Part shown: positions 39,068 to 46,103 of the stretch, piece by piece
Numbering within the stretch: the first letter of the stretch is position 1
Layout: every line of letters begins with the position of its first letter
DNA from: a virus
Direction: 5' to 3' (one strand)
Virus record (IMG/VR): IMGVR_UViG_3300043411_001639
Coordinates: 1 to 64,000 of that record
Length of the DNA stretch: 64,000 bases
Notes under the pieces: generated by a model
The model's input: the letters and a program-made list of their open reading frames with translations, nothing else
Told to the model about the DNA's origin: nothing
The model's database searches: none
Made by a program: the position numbers and the translations under genes

Positions 39068-39705
39068 TGATCTGGTGTATGATCCCAAACACTGTCTTTG
39101 AATTTAATGTTCTTGTTATACCAGATATTCATCTCTCCAAGATCTTCTTGGAATCCCTCAAAAGTTAAATAATCTAAAGCAGTCTGAGTGTCAATTTGTT
39201 TGACTACTTTGACTGTTTCTGGATCTAACAATGGTTCACCGTCTGAACCAACATCATACGTAATAAAAACAAACTCACCATCTGAGTTTTCTTGTAAACT
39301 CTCCACAGGCAGTAGTTCTCCCGTGACTATATATACCTCATCGTTAGCTATGGGTTTGATAAAAAGCTCCCAAAGCATGTGCTGAAAGTATTCCCTGCTC
39401 CCACCTGTTGAATATCTAGCACGGCTATGGTTAGGTGCTTGTATCTCATAATACTTCCCATATTTCTTAACAAAATAAACAGATAGACCGTTTTCTTTTG
39501 TTTTACCCCACATCATATCATTTCTAAATTCCGAGTCTAACCCTACCCTGCTCCTAGTAGTCTCATCGTATCTCCCAAATCTAATAAATAAGTGTGCTTT
39601 ATTATCAAGCATCTCAGAGTTCCTGACTCTAGGGAGTGACTTGATGTAGTTGGAGTATTCCTCATGATCTTGTTCAAACAACCAGTTAGCTAATACCAAA
39701 CTCAT
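39055..39705 (-). CDS. Hypothetical protein, the only leftward gene before 57.9 kb
   Basis: 216 residues on the minus strand. The protein looks well formed (KAHLFIRFGRYDE, YFVKKYGKYYEI, ELFIKPIANDEVYIV) but matches no family I recognise. A single reversed gene in 57 kb of rightward genes suggests a moron-like insertion with its own control. The opposite frames show nothing better. Confidence 0.75.
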   Translation of the reverse strand: MSLVLANWLFEQDHEEYSNYIKSLPRVRNSEMLDNKAHLFIRFGRYDETTRSRVGLDSEFRNDMMWGKTKENGLSVYFVKKYGKYYEIQAPNHSRARYSTGGSREYFQHMLWELFIKPIANDEVYIVTGELLPVESLQENSDGEFVFITYDVGSDGEPLLDPETVKVVKQIDTQTALDYLTFEGFQEDLGEMNIWYNKNIKFKDSVWDHTPDHQEP

Positions 39706-39760
39706 ATCTTGTTAATTACTTCCTTGTTCTAAGTAGTTCCAGCAACTTACTAGTTAGTCA

Positions 39761-39796
39761 GTGTAATCCTATTCAAGTAGGAGAGGAGGAGGGGTA
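39761..39796 (+). repeat. 36-base intergenic element, copy 2
   Basis: Near copy of 24326-24361, with the compensated hairpin CCTA/TAGG. No start codon follows the purine tract here, so its role is not only ribosome binding. It lies between the leftward gene and a rightward promoter. Confidence 0.6.
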
Positions 39797-39835
39797 GGTT
39801 CTTATCAACGAATAAATAACTGGATCATACTCAAC

Positions 39836-39847
39836 TTGTTCAGACAA
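39836..39847 (+). other. TTCAG-type hairpin upstream of a promoter
   Basis: TTGT, loop TCAG, ACAA, six bases before the -35 box at 39853. Confidence 0.45.
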
Positions 39848-39852
39848 ACTAG

Positions 39853-39881
39853 TTGCATCCTGCCCTGTAACCTGCTAGAGT
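39853..39881 (+). promoter_or_regulatory. TTGCAT-N17-TAGAGT promoter
   Basis: TTGCAT 39853-39858, 17-base spacer, TAGAGT 39876-39881. Leader GGGTAGAGAAGGA supplies a ribosome-binding site for ATG 39906. Confidence 0.75.
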
Positions 39882-39905
39882 CATGGGTAGAGAAGGAACA
39901 GAACA

Positions 39906-40124
39906 ATGCAGCACGTACTTTTTTCATTCAGTGAAAAAACTGACAATGAAACCCATTTCATCCATGAATGGGAGAACTGGAATGGAACTGTTCCTGTGAT
40001 CGGAGACATTGTTGTTGTGAAGGTAAATAAATATTATAGACGAGGTGAGCCATTTCAAGAAACTTACTTGGTGGTTGGGAGAACCATTCTCTCTGAAACC
40101 ATTACTGTGTGCTACGTAGAATAA
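39906..40124 (+). CDS. Small paralogue set member 1
   Basis: 72 residues. Shares with 40235 and 40483 the layout MxxxLFxF...D, H-F-I-H-E-W, V-I-G-D-I-V-V-V-K-V, then Y-L-V-V-G-R. The G-D-I-V core again suggests a small barrel. Own promoter and Shine-Dalgarno. Confidence 0.7.
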   Translation: MQHVLFSFSEKTDNETHFIHEWENWNGTVPVIGDIVVVKVNKYYRRGEPFQETYLVVGRTILSETITVCYVE

Positions 40125-40139
40125 AAGGAGTTAATTCAG

Positions 40140-40154
40140 CTTGTTTCAGACAAG
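40140..40154 (+). other. TTCAG-loop hairpin between paralogues
   Basis: CTTGT, loop TTCAG, ACAAG: a perfect 5-bp stem. A second TTTCAGACAA follows at about 40164, 7 bases before the -35 box region at 40180. Confidence 0.5.
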
Positions 40155-40179
40155 TCTGATTTATTTCAGACAAACTCTG

Positions 40180-40208
40180 TTGCAACACCCGCTGGAACCT
40201 GCTAGAGT
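40180..40208 (+). promoter_or_regulatory. TTGCAA-N17-TAGAGT promoter
   Basis: TTGCAA 40180-40185, 17-base spacer, TAGAGT 40203-40208; leader GTGTAGAGAAGGAG is nearly the same as that of the paralogous unit at 39853. Confidence 0.75.
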
Positions 40209-40234
40209 CATGTGTAGAGAAGGAGAACTGAGAA

Positions 40235-40462
40235 ATGAAGACCGATCTGCTTTTCTGGTTCAAAGACTCAATCAGTAACACAACCCACTCTATTACAGAA
40301 TGGGAAGATCCTCAGTTTATTCCTAACGTCGGGGATACTGTTGTTCTTGAAGTATTTGAACTTAATTCTTCTATCTGGAAGCCTTCTTTTCGCCGTACAT
40401 ATGTTGTTACTGGTAGACTCATCAATTCAAATGGTTGTGGCGTTGAAATCTTCGTAGAGTGA
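40235..40462 (+). CDS. Small paralogue set member 2
   Basis: 75 residues: H-S-I-T-E-W-E-D, V-G-D-T-V-V-L-E-V, then Y-V-V-T-G-R, as in its neighbours. The promoter and leader are duplicated with the gene. Confidence 0.7.
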   Translation: MKTDLLFWFKDSISNTTHSITEWEDPQFIPNVGDTVVLEVFELNSSIWKPSFRRTYVVTGRLINSNGCGVEIFVE

Positions 40463-40482
40463 TAAAGAAAGAACAAGTTCCC

Positions 40483-40707
40483 ATGAACGTCATGTTTGGT
40501 TTCAGTGATCCTCACAAACAAGAAAACTATTCAATCAAAGACTGGAAAGGATACAACAGTCCTTTTCTTCCTGGTGTTGGAGACCGTGTTTGGATTGCAG
40601 TCTATAAAGGGGAAGAAGTGAGCGACAAAAGAAAATACTGCAAAGTAGTTGAACGTTCTTTCTATCCAGACGGTGATGTTTTTATGGAAGTTCTCTGGGG
40701 AGACTGA
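40483..40707 (+). CDS. Small paralogue set member 3
   Basis: 74 residues from ATG 40483, preferred over GTG 40459 because it aligns with the other two starts. Y-S-I-K-D-W-K and V-G-D-R-V-W-I-A-V are the shared parts. Confidence 0.7.
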   Translation: MNVMFGFSDPHKQENYSIKDWKGYNSPFLPGVGDRVWIAVYKGEEVSDKRKYCKVVERSFYPDGDVFMEVLWGD

Positions 40708-40730
40708 CAACAACAAAGGAAACAATCTCA

Positions 40731-41090
40731 ATGAGCTACATTCTCTGGATTGATGATCTTCGTGATCCCAACAACCATCACTACGCAAGAAAAGTCAATA
40801 TGTATGCTCATAGGAAAAATCTTCCTGTGGTTTGGGTGAAAACCTCTCAGGAAGCAATCCAGTATGTTCAGAACAACGGTCTTCCTTTTCTTATGTCACT
40901 TGACCATGATCTGGGAATTCTGCTCAATGGTGTGGAGGATACCACCATGTATTTTCTCAAGTGGCTTGCTTATGAATATACGAATCTTACATCTGATAAT
41001 TTTCCTATCTGGATGATCCATTCAGATAATGGTCCTGGTAGACTTAACATGGATAGTTTTCTTGCATCACTGAAGAAGTCAATGGAATAG
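40731..41090 (+). CDS. Cyclic-phosphate-processing receiver-like protein (cREC type)
   Basis: 119 residues. W-I-D-D-L-R-D-P at 6-13 and S-L-D-H-D-L-G at 56-62 match the receiver-related cREC domain as I recall it, in which acidic residues and a histidine are proposed to act on cyclic phosphates of RNA ends. Common in phages. A role in RNA repair or in removing a cyclic-nucleotide defence signal is inference. Moderately GC-shifted codons. Confidence 0.75.
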   Translation: MSYILWIDDLRDPNNHHYARKVNMYAHRKNLPVVWVKTSQEAIQYVQNNGLPFLMSLDHDLGILLNGVEDTTMYFLKWLAYEYTNLTSDNFPIWMIHSDNGPGRLNMDSFLASLKKSME

Positions 41091-41092
41091 AA

Positions 41093-41278
41093 ATGACAAC
41101 CATAAAAACAATCGTTGTTATGATCGTAGATGACAAAGAAGTAGCCTCATGCTGGCATCTAAACAAAACCTCTGAAGGAAAATATGAAATCCTTGGAGGA
41201 AAAGGAGAACTTGAGAATTACCTAATTGAATCTCTCAACAATCCAGACTATCAACTTCCTTCTTTTGAGGATAAGTGA
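41093..41278 (+). CDS. Hypothetical small protein
   Basis: 61 residues, two bases after the previous stop. T-I-V-V-M-I-V-D-D-K-E-V-A strand then an alpha/beta tail. Might be a partner of the cREC protein. Function unknown. Confidence 0.55.
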   Translation: MTTIKTIVVMIVDDKEVASCWHLNKTSEGKYEILGGKGELENYLIESLNNPDYQLPSFEDK

Positions 41279-41416
41279 CCATCAGGTTTTCTTAGTCCTA
41301 AACCATCTTCGTTACTAGGAACACCTAGAACAAGAAACCTTTATATTCAATGTTCTAGTCCAATGGACAAGCAGAATTCAACTACAACGGTTTGATAAAA
41401 ACTAAAGTTAAAACTC

Positions 41417-41674
41417 ATGAAACTCAAATATTTTACTAGCTTTGGTGATATTAAACATCTGTTTGAATATAACTTCAACACTGTTGCAACAATCTGGTAT
41501 TCTGATTCTCAAACAAAGGTAAATGTTCTAGTAAAAAAACTAGGTGATAGGTTTGATGAGATAATTTATGATAAACAGTGGATGAATAATCTAGCAAACA
41601 TGTTAGTAGTTGAACATGTTGAGGTTAGTGATCAACCAAATTATTTATTGTTTAAATTTGATAAACTGGAGTAA
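41417..41674 (+). CDS. Hypothetical protein
   Basis: 85 residues, AT-rich codons. Preceded by a 138-base gap (41279-41416) holding two small hairpins (CTAGG/CCTAG and GTCC/GGAC) and no gene. No family recognised. Confidence 0.6.
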   Translation: MKLKYFTSFGDIKHLFEYNFNTVATIWYSDSQTKVNVLVKKLGDRFDEIIYDKQWMNNLANMLVVEHVEVSDQPNYLLFKFDKLE

Positions 41675-41678
41675 TAAA

Positions 41679-41903
41679 ATGGAAATGTTTCCTTTTGATG
41701 ATACTCTCTGGCTTCCAGTAGTTTCAAAAATCTCTGATGTTGGGATTTTAAAACCACCAAAGTTTGATGAAGAAAACAATATGTGGGTGTGTACATTTAC
41801 ACATAATGAAACAAAAGAAACCAAGAAAACTTGGGGCGATGATGCTCCAACTTGTATAATCAGATTGTTTAAATTTCTATTCCCAGGCATTAAACCCTGG
41901 TAA
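41679..41903 (+). CDS. Hypothetical protein
   Basis: 74 residues from ATG 41679. Ends IKPW over a small CCAGG/CCTGG hairpin just before the promoter. No family recognised. Confidence 0.6.
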   Translation: MEMFPFDDTLWLPVVSKISDVGILKPPKFDEENNMWVCTFTHNETKETKKTWGDDAPTCIIRLFKFLFPGIKPW

Positions 41904-41908
41904 AACAG

Positions 41909-41937
41909 TTGCAACCTGCTCTGGTACCTGCTAGAGT
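41909..41937 (+). promoter_or_regulatory. TTGCAA-N17-TAGAGT promoter
   Basis: TTGCAA 41909-41914, 17-base spacer, TAGAGT 41932-41937; leader with TAGGGAG before ATG 41960. Confidence 0.75.
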
Positions 41938-41959
41938 TGGAACTAGGGAGTACATCACC

Positions 41960-42304
41960 ATGTCTGTTCATCCTAAACACGCTTTGGAACGTGCTTCTGA
42001 AAGATATGGAATAGTTCTCAACAACCAGGATATTATCAACATGGAAAGGTTGATCATGGAGGGGAAAGACAAACCTTACTGGTTTATTCGGGATGGAATC
42101 AAAACCAGATTTCTTCCTCCTATTCATGATTTTCTCCGACGTGGTGATAAAAGTACCAACCAGCGGATTGCTGGTGAAGTGTATTACCGTGGTAAGTGGT
42201 TTATCTATATCTTTCGTACTTCTGTGAATGAGATTGTTACTCTAATGCATCCTAAAACCAAGTTCAACTCTGAGGGTTGTACTATCACCAAAAACCTGCA
42301 CTAA
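41960..42304 (+). CDS. Hypothetical basic protein
   Basis: 114 residues. Starts H-P-K-H-A-L-E-R-A-S-E-R-Y-G, a pattern seen in several small phage proteins. Later strands (KWFIYIFRTS, NEIVTLMHP) recall BrnT/RelE-like small toxins, but this is weak. Monocistronic. Confidence 0.6.
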   Translation: MSVHPKHALERASERYGIVLNNQDIINMERLIMEGKDKPYWFIRDGIKTRFLPPIHDFLRRGDKSTNQRIAGEVYYRGKWFIYIFRTSVNEIVTLMHPKTKFNSEGCTITKNLH

Positions 42305-42398
42305 CATAAAAAAGAACACACAAATAATTGCTTAGTATAGTGTTTCAAGGTTTTTGTAAACAGGTTACTACTCACATCAAGATTGGAAACTATTGATC

Positions 42399-42605
42399 AT
42401 GTTTATGGCAGGGGTGAGAAATGCAGGAAAACTTCAATCAACTTCAATCAGAGTGTTTGATGTAGTTGAGCAAGCTATTGAATATGGCAAAGATAAACCC
42501 TCATTCATGTATCAAGGGTTTATCTGGGAATTGTTTACAAACAGAAAACCCAAACTAATCTATTCCTTCTACAAAAAGAAATTCATGAAAAAGAATCATG
42601 TATAA
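42399..42605 (+). CDS. Hypothetical small basic protein
   Basis: 68 residues from ATG 42399; preceded by a 94-base gap without a recognisable element. Basic tail (YKKKFMKKNHV). No family recognised. Confidence 0.55.
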   Translation: MFMAGVRNAGKLQSTSIRVFDVVEQAIEYGKDKPSFMYQGFIWELFTNRKPKLIYSFYKKKFMKKNHV

Positions 42606-42789
42606 AATTATCAGGTTTTATTCAAATCCTTCAATCCCTAATAGAACAGTTCAAACTGGCCTAACTCTAGAACAAGCACAACGCCATTGTTCCGATCCCA
42701 ATTCCAGTTATAAAACCTGTACTACTAAAACAGGAAGAGCAAGAACAAAAGCTAATGGACCTTGGTTTGATGGATATACAAGACAATGA
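42598..42789 (+). CDS. Actinobacteriophage-type small protein (GLTLEQAQxHC ... WFDGY)
   Basis: 63 residues. MYKIIRFY, then G-L-T-L-E-Q-A-Q-R-H-C-S-D-P, T-C and P-W-F-D-G-Y-T match a small protein I recall from many actinobacterial phages; its function is unknown. This is one of the better host clues in the window. Confidence 0.75.
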   Translation: MYKIIRFYSNPSIPNRTVQTGLTLEQAQRHCSDPNSSYKTCTTKTGRARTKANGPWFDGYTRQ

Positions 42790-43031
42790 CATATTGTTAT
42801 GAATTTGAAAATCAATGTGATGGAGTTGAAAACATCTGGATAACCACTGAGAGCTTCTGGAATACTCACGGATATTTCTCCGATCAGGAAAGAGGTAAGG
42901 AATTTCCTCTGGCAATACAACACCTCCTAGTGAATATTAGTGAGGCATGTTTTGAACTACGAAAACCGTATACCAAACAAGAGTTTATTAACCTAGCCAA
43001 CCTCTTAGGATGGAAACATGTTGGTGTTTGA
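42786..43031 (+). CDS. Hypothetical protein
   Basis: 81 residues, ATGA overlap. Acidic N-terminus, helical C-terminus (KQEFINLANLLGWKHVGV). No family recognised. Confidence 0.6.
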   Translation: MTYCYEFENQCDGVENIWITTESFWNTHGYFSDQERGKEFPLAIQHLLVNISEACFELRKPYTKQEFINLANLLGWKHVGV

Positions 43032-43269
43032 ACTAGAACTATTCCAGCATGTAAACAACCAACAGAAGTTCTCCGTTGAACTATGGGGAGATGATGTTCT
43101 TGATAAAGCTAAGTTTTGGTATGATACCATGAAACTAAATGGTCCTGTATATGTTACAGTTAAATCAGACTGTAACTGTATAACCAAAACACCTATTCAA
43201 CTAAAAATACTTCCAGGTAATGTTTGGTGTACTAGACGTCAGTTGCATACCTGGACTGTATCAGTCTAA
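43018..43269 (+). CDS. Hypothetical protein
   Basis: 83 residues overlapping the previous gene by 14 bases. F-S-V-E-L-W-G-D-D then alternating strands (VYVTVKSDCNCITKT). No family recognised. Confidence 0.6.
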   Translation: MLVFELELFQHVNNQQKFSVELWGDDVLDKAKFWYDTMKLNGPVYVTVKSDCNCITKTPIQLKILPGNVWCTRRQLHTWTVSV

Positions 43270-43275
43270 TCAACT

Positions 43276-43311
43276 TTGTTTCAGACAACCCAACGATTAG
43301 CTGAACTAATC
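43276..43311 (+). other. Pair of TTCAG/CTGAA hairpins upstream of a promoter
   Basis: TTGT-TTCAG-ACAA at 43276-43288 and GATTAG-CTGAA-CTAATC at 43295-43311. CTGAA is the complement of TTCAG, so the second hairpin shows the same loop on the other strand. Ends 4 bases before the -35 box. Confidence 0.55.
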
Positions 43312-43314
43312 TCG

Positions 43315-43343
43315 TTGCAACCCTCTGTGAGTCGTGGTAGTGT
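43315..43343 (+). promoter_or_regulatory. TTGCAA-N17-TAGTGT promoter
   Basis: TTGCAA 43315-43320, 17-base spacer, TAGTGT 43338-43343; leader CAGGTTGTCAGTCGGGCA as at 16220 and 35545. Confidence 0.75.
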
Positions 43344-43383
43344 CAGGTTGTCAGTCGGGCAGAGCAACAGAGGAACTAATTCA

Positions 43384-43800
43384 ATGATCACTCCTGCACA
43401 GCAAAAGCGTATTGATGAGAAGCTCGCGCGTCAGGAACGAATCCGTAAGGAAGAGGAGAATCAGAGAATCGCAAAAGAAAAGCGGATGTCTGAAGAAACT
43501 CAACGTCTTCAGGCAATCGTAAGGTTTACCGAAAAATGCAATGGTATGGGAGATTTCAAGTTCTCCCATCACAGCATTCAGCGCGTGATGGAATTTAATG
43601 ATTTTGGGAATGGTTACGGAGAGTTTTATTTTTCATGCGATGATAAACCTGTTGTTGGGTTTTCTGATATCAAGCGTATTTCTGAGTTCCTTGGAACTGA
43701 AAACATCAGCATCAAGACCAACTGCGTACTGATTTCTCTGGATGATGACGATTCTTATAAGAAGGTATATACCCTTTGTGTTGAAGTGGGCTGGATCTAA
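43384..43800 (+). CDS. Coiled-coil protein of a five-member family
   Basis: 138 residues from ATG 43384 (AGAGGAAC upstream). Residues 5-50 are a charged coiled coil; the C-terminal half (GEFYFSCDDKP, DIKRISEFLGTENISI, then strands) matches the genes at 46657, 47214 and 47948. Function unknown. GC-shifted codons. Confidence 0.75.
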   Translation: MITPAQQKRIDEKLARQERIRKEEENQRIAKEKRMSEETQRLQAIVRFTEKCNGMGDFKFSHHSIQRVMEFNDFGNGYGEFYFSCDDKPVVGFSDIKRISEFLGTENISIKTNCVLISLDDDDSYKKVYTLCVEVGWI

Positions 43801-43808
43801 CAAACCAG

Positions 43809-43837
43809 TTGCAACGTGTCGGAGAGTCTGCTAGAGT
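43809..43837 (+). promoter_or_regulatory. TTGCAA-N17-TAGAGT promoter
   Basis: TTGCAA 43809-43814, 17-base spacer, TAGAGT 43832-43837; leader begins CAGGGTGTAGCAGGGCA. Confidence 0.75.
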
Positions 43838-43892
43838 CAGGGTGTAGCAGGGCAGTGAGAGATAAGACACCAACCAACAAGAGGAAAACATC

Positions 43893-44051
43893 ATGGAAAC
43901 CACCACCATCCGTTTCAAGTTCAAGCACCAGAACAACGTTCGTATCGTGGAAACCTCTTCTGTCAATGGTTTCAAGGGGTGTCTGGAACTCGCAATTGGT
44001 GAACTCGGCTGGAGCAATCCTTCAATCGTGTGGTTCGTGGAGAAGAACTAA
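43893..44051 (+). CDS. Hypothetical small protein with ELGW motif
   Basis: 52 residues with AGAGGA upstream, monocistronic. A beta hairpin, then L-E-L-A-I-G-E-L-G-W and a final strand W-F-V-E, the same L-G-W pattern as 44527. GC-rich codons. Confidence 0.65.
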   Translation: METTTIRFKFKHQNNVRIVETSSVNGFKGCLELAIGELGWSNPSIVWFVEKN

Positions 44052-44059
44052 AACCAGAG

Positions 44060-44088
44060 TTGCAACCCTTCGGCGAGTGTGCTAGAGT
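44060..44088 (+). promoter_or_regulatory. TTGCAA-N17-TAGAGT promoter
   Basis: TTGCAA 44060-44065, 17-base spacer, TAGAGT 44083-44088; leader begins CTGAGTGTAGCAAGG as at 44882. Confidence 0.75.
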
Positions 44089-44126
44089 CTGAGTGTAGCA
44101 AGGCAACCAACCTGGAGACAAGAATC

Positions 44127-44324
44127 ATGCAGGTAAACATCAAGCACGGTTACTGGACTTATCAGGGTTCTGTCAGTGATATTGGTGAAGTAACCAACGT
44201 CAAGGTGTTCAACGGTCGTGAACCTTATGTTTCTTCTGAAGAGGAGCTCACCGAAATTCAGGATCTTCTCTTCTCTGCTTCTAAGGGATCACGGTTTGCG
44301 GGAATGACCGTAACCCTGACCTAG
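44127..44324 (+). CDS. Hypothetical small protein
   Basis: 65 residues with TGGAGACAAG upstream of ATG. Beta N-terminus and helical C-terminus. An 8-codon frame with its own AGAGGA (44340-44366) follows; I see no evidence that it matters. Confidence 0.65.
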   Translation: MQVNIKHGYWTYQGSVSDIGEVTNVKVFNGREPYVSSEEELTEIQDLLFSASKGSRFAGMTVTLT

Positions 44325-44405
44325 AGAGGAAACAACACCATGAAGATGGCAACTGGTCCTCCCTGAACTAACAAGAACTCAAGGCTGATAGATATATAAA
44401 CACAA

Positions 44406-44490
44406 GCTGGGATGGTGGAACGGTAGACACCGGGGCCTTAAAAGCCCTTGCTCTGAAAAGAGCGTGCGAGTTCAAGTCTCGCTCTCAGCA
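44406..44490 (+). tRNA. tRNA-Leu(UAA)
   Basis: Acceptor GCTGGGA/TCTCAGC, discriminator A, no encoded CCA (CTA follows). Anticodon arm GGGGC, loop CTTAAAA gives UAA; long extra arm (TGCTCT/AGAGCG) typical of leucine; T-arm GCGAG/CTCGC. Reads UUA, very rare in high-GC actinobacteria. Confidence 0.93.
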
Positions 44491-44526
44491 CTATATTCAA
44501 AACCCGAACGAACAAGGAGAAAAACA

Positions 44527-44712
44527 ATGAGTCATCCGCGCGAAAACGTCATGGTCGTCACAGTTCTGGTTTTCTGCAATCCCGCAGACAAGTCTCAAAC
44601 CTCCGAACACGCGGTTTACGGGGATAGAGCCTACGAACGGGTAAAGAAGGAAATGGCAGATCTGGGTTGGGAAATCAAGGAAGAATTCGGTCGCGCAGTA
44701 GAATTCCGGTAA
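44527..44712 (+). CDS. Hypothetical small protein with LGWE motif
   Basis: 61 residues from ATG 44527 with AAGGAG upstream. V-V-T-V-L-V-F, a helix, then L-G-W-E-I-K-E-E, as in DUF4177-like proteins. GC-rich codons. Sits between two tRNA genes. Confidence 0.65.
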   Translation: MSHPRENVMVVTVLVFCNPADKSQTSEHAVYGDRAYERVKKEMADLGWEIKEEFGRAVEFR

Positions 44713-44726
44713 TAGTTTGATCATAT

Positions 44727-44798
44727 GCAGGGAACCCTCTGGTTGGGGGAGCGACTCTTATAAAGTCGTCATGGTGGGTTCAATTCCCACTCCCTGTA
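44727..44798 (+). tRNA. tRNA-Ile(UAU), second copy
   Basis: Acceptor GCAGGGA/TCCCTGT, discriminator A, CTA follows instead of CCA. Anticodon arm CGACT, loop CTTATAA, AGTCG gives UAU. T-arm GTGGG/CCCAC with TTCAATT. D-arm short but compatible. Its sequence differs clearly from the copy at 16784, so it is not a recent duplicate. Confidence 0.88.
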
Positions 44799-44815
44799 CT
44801 AATAAACCCTAAGTC

Positions 44816-44843
44816 GGTGGTTCAAATCCACCCTGGCGGACTA
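44816..44843 (+). tRNA. Orphan 3' half of a tRNA
   Basis: T-arm GGTGG/CCACC with loop TTCAAAT, then CTGGCGG, A and CTA, the same tail as other tRNAs here. The matching 5' acceptor (CCGCCAG) is not found nearby, so this is a truncated tRNA or a hybrid remnant. Confidence 0.55.
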
Positions 44844-44858
44844 AACAAAAGAATAGAG

Positions 44859-44887
44859 TTGCAACCTGTCTCGTGACCTGCTAGAGT
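44859..44887 (+). promoter_or_regulatory. TTGCAA-N17-TAGAGT promoter
   Basis: TTGCAA 44859-44864, 17-base spacer, TAGAGT 44882-44887; AGGGAGAC lies before ATG 44915. Confidence 0.75.
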
Positions 44888-44914
44888 CTGAGTGTAGCAA
44901 GGGAGACAGACAAG

Positions 44915-45103
44915 ATGACAAAAGAAAAGGAACTGGAAGTAGAGTGTACTTCATGTGGGTGTGAGCTTCTCATCACTCCAAGTCTTCAACCTGGAACTAC
45001 AAAGAAGGGACACTGTTGGTTTTTTGGTGAATATGACCCTGTTCTGATTCCTCTCGGTTCATATCTCTGTGACTTCTGCGAAGATCACTTTCATAGAGAT
45101 TAG
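44915..45103 (+). CDS. Zinc-binding small protein
   Basis: 62 residues. C-T-S-C-G-C near residue 11 and C-D-F-C-E-D-H-F-H near residue 52 give a zinc ribbon. Followed by 216 bases (45104-45319) without a gene, containing small hairpins and possible decayed tRNA sequence, then tRNA-Arg. Confidence 0.65.
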   Translation: MTKEKELEVECTSCGCELLITPSLQPGTTKKGHCWFFGEYDPVLIPLGSYLCDFCEDHFHRD

Positions 45104-45319
45104 ATAGACTTGTGACAGTGCGGACCCAATGATCTTGGATAAGACGCTCCTTAACCGGAAGTTTCTTTAGGTGATCTAGCATCATCCCTCAACTAAGTCA
45201 AACTAGCTGCGACTGAGGTTGAGTGTTAAGAAACATGTCACAAAACCTCAATGGCGAGAGGGATACTTAAAAGTTGTGTGGTTTTAGCCCATCTAACCCA
45301 CCAACTGCCATTGAACAAT

Positions 45320-45393
45320 GCTCCCGTAGCCTAGTGGATTCAGGCGCCTGTCTTCTAAACAGGTCTACGTAGGTTCAATTCCTACCGGGAGTG
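45320..45393 (+). tRNA. tRNA-Arg(UCU), second copy
   Basis: Acceptor GCTCCCG/CGGGAGT, discriminator G, CTA follows. Anticodon arm CCTGT, loop CTTCTAA, ACAGG gives UCU. T-arm GTAGG/CCTAC. Reads AGA/AGG. Confidence 0.92.
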
Positions 45394-45431
45394 CTAACTG
45401 CTAATCCTCATAAACAACAGGAGTCTGTTCA

Positions 45432-45893
45432 ATGAATTACGCCCACGCTGTTCTGTCAATGGATCAATTCATGGCAACTGAGAACTTCCTTTCTCTCCCT
45501 GCTGAGAAGCGGATGAAGATTCTCCAGAAGCGTAATGTCTATCAGGTAAAGGCTGAAAAGGTTGCTTTCCTTCATGCTCAGGAAAAGGCACGATATGAAG
45601 CAAACAAGATCAGAGCTCTGAACATCGTAAACATCCTCAAGATGAGGGAAGGTCTTCAGGATAAACTTCGGGCTACACTTAACAAGTGTGTTCGGGTAAA
45701 CTTCTGGAACTCACCCGAAGACGCAGAACAGAACGGTCATTCTGGGGTTGTTGAGATTGACGCTCCAATGTTGTTTAAGAGTGATTTCACTACCCTGAAT
45801 GATGTCTTTGAAGATTATGATTTTGTTACTGCGGGGAATGATAGTTTTGTTGTTGAGTTCAAGAACAGTCAGATCTTTGATTGGGAGCTGTGA
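45432..45893 (+). CDS. Coiled-coil family protein
   Basis: 153 residues with AGGAG upstream. N-terminal helices (LSLPAEKRMKILQKR) and a charged coiled coil as in the genes at 47214 and 47948; the C-terminal half is diverged. Function unknown. GC-shifted codons. Confidence 0.7.
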   Translation: MNYAHAVLSMDQFMATENFLSLPAEKRMKILQKRNVYQVKAEKVAFLHAQEKARYEANKIRALNIVNILKMREGLQDKLRATLNKCVRVNFWNSPEDAEQNGHSGVVEIDAPMLFKSDFTTLNDVFEDYDFVTAGNDSFVVEFKNSQIFDWEL

Positions 45894-45896
45894 AAC

Positions 45897-46103
45897 ATGA
45901 AACCCACTACCTGTTATCCCGACTATGGTTGTTTCTGCACTGGATTGTGTGATTCAGCAGAAACCCTAACTCCTGATTGCCTTGACTGTCAAGGAGAAAA
46001 GAAAATCAACAATACTTGGTGTCGTAGTTGTGATGCAGCAGGTTATTATTGGATAGAACAATGGTTCCCCTGTGGAACAAACAACAAACAGTGCAATGAT
46101 TAA
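45897..46103 (+). CDS. Cysteine-rich protein with DnaJ-like zinc motif
   Basis: 68 residues with nine cysteines. C-L-D-C-Q-G-E and C-R-S-C-D-A-A-G are a DnaJ-type C-x-x-C-x-G pair. Related in motif to the gene at 11030. Function unknown. Confidence 0.65.
   Translation: MKPTTCYPDYGCFCTGLCDSAETLTPDCLDCQGEKKINNTWCRSCDAAGYYWIEQWFPCGTNNKQCND

Noticed and set aside
43816-44085. 89-codon frame overlapping 43893-44051
   Set aside because: It runs through the promoter and leader; the 52-codon frame has AGAGGA and a sensible product.
45104-45319. Possible tRNA (CTTGGATAAG-like D-arm) upstream of tRNA-Arg
   Set aside because: No T-arm or matching acceptor was found; the stretch has only small hairpins.
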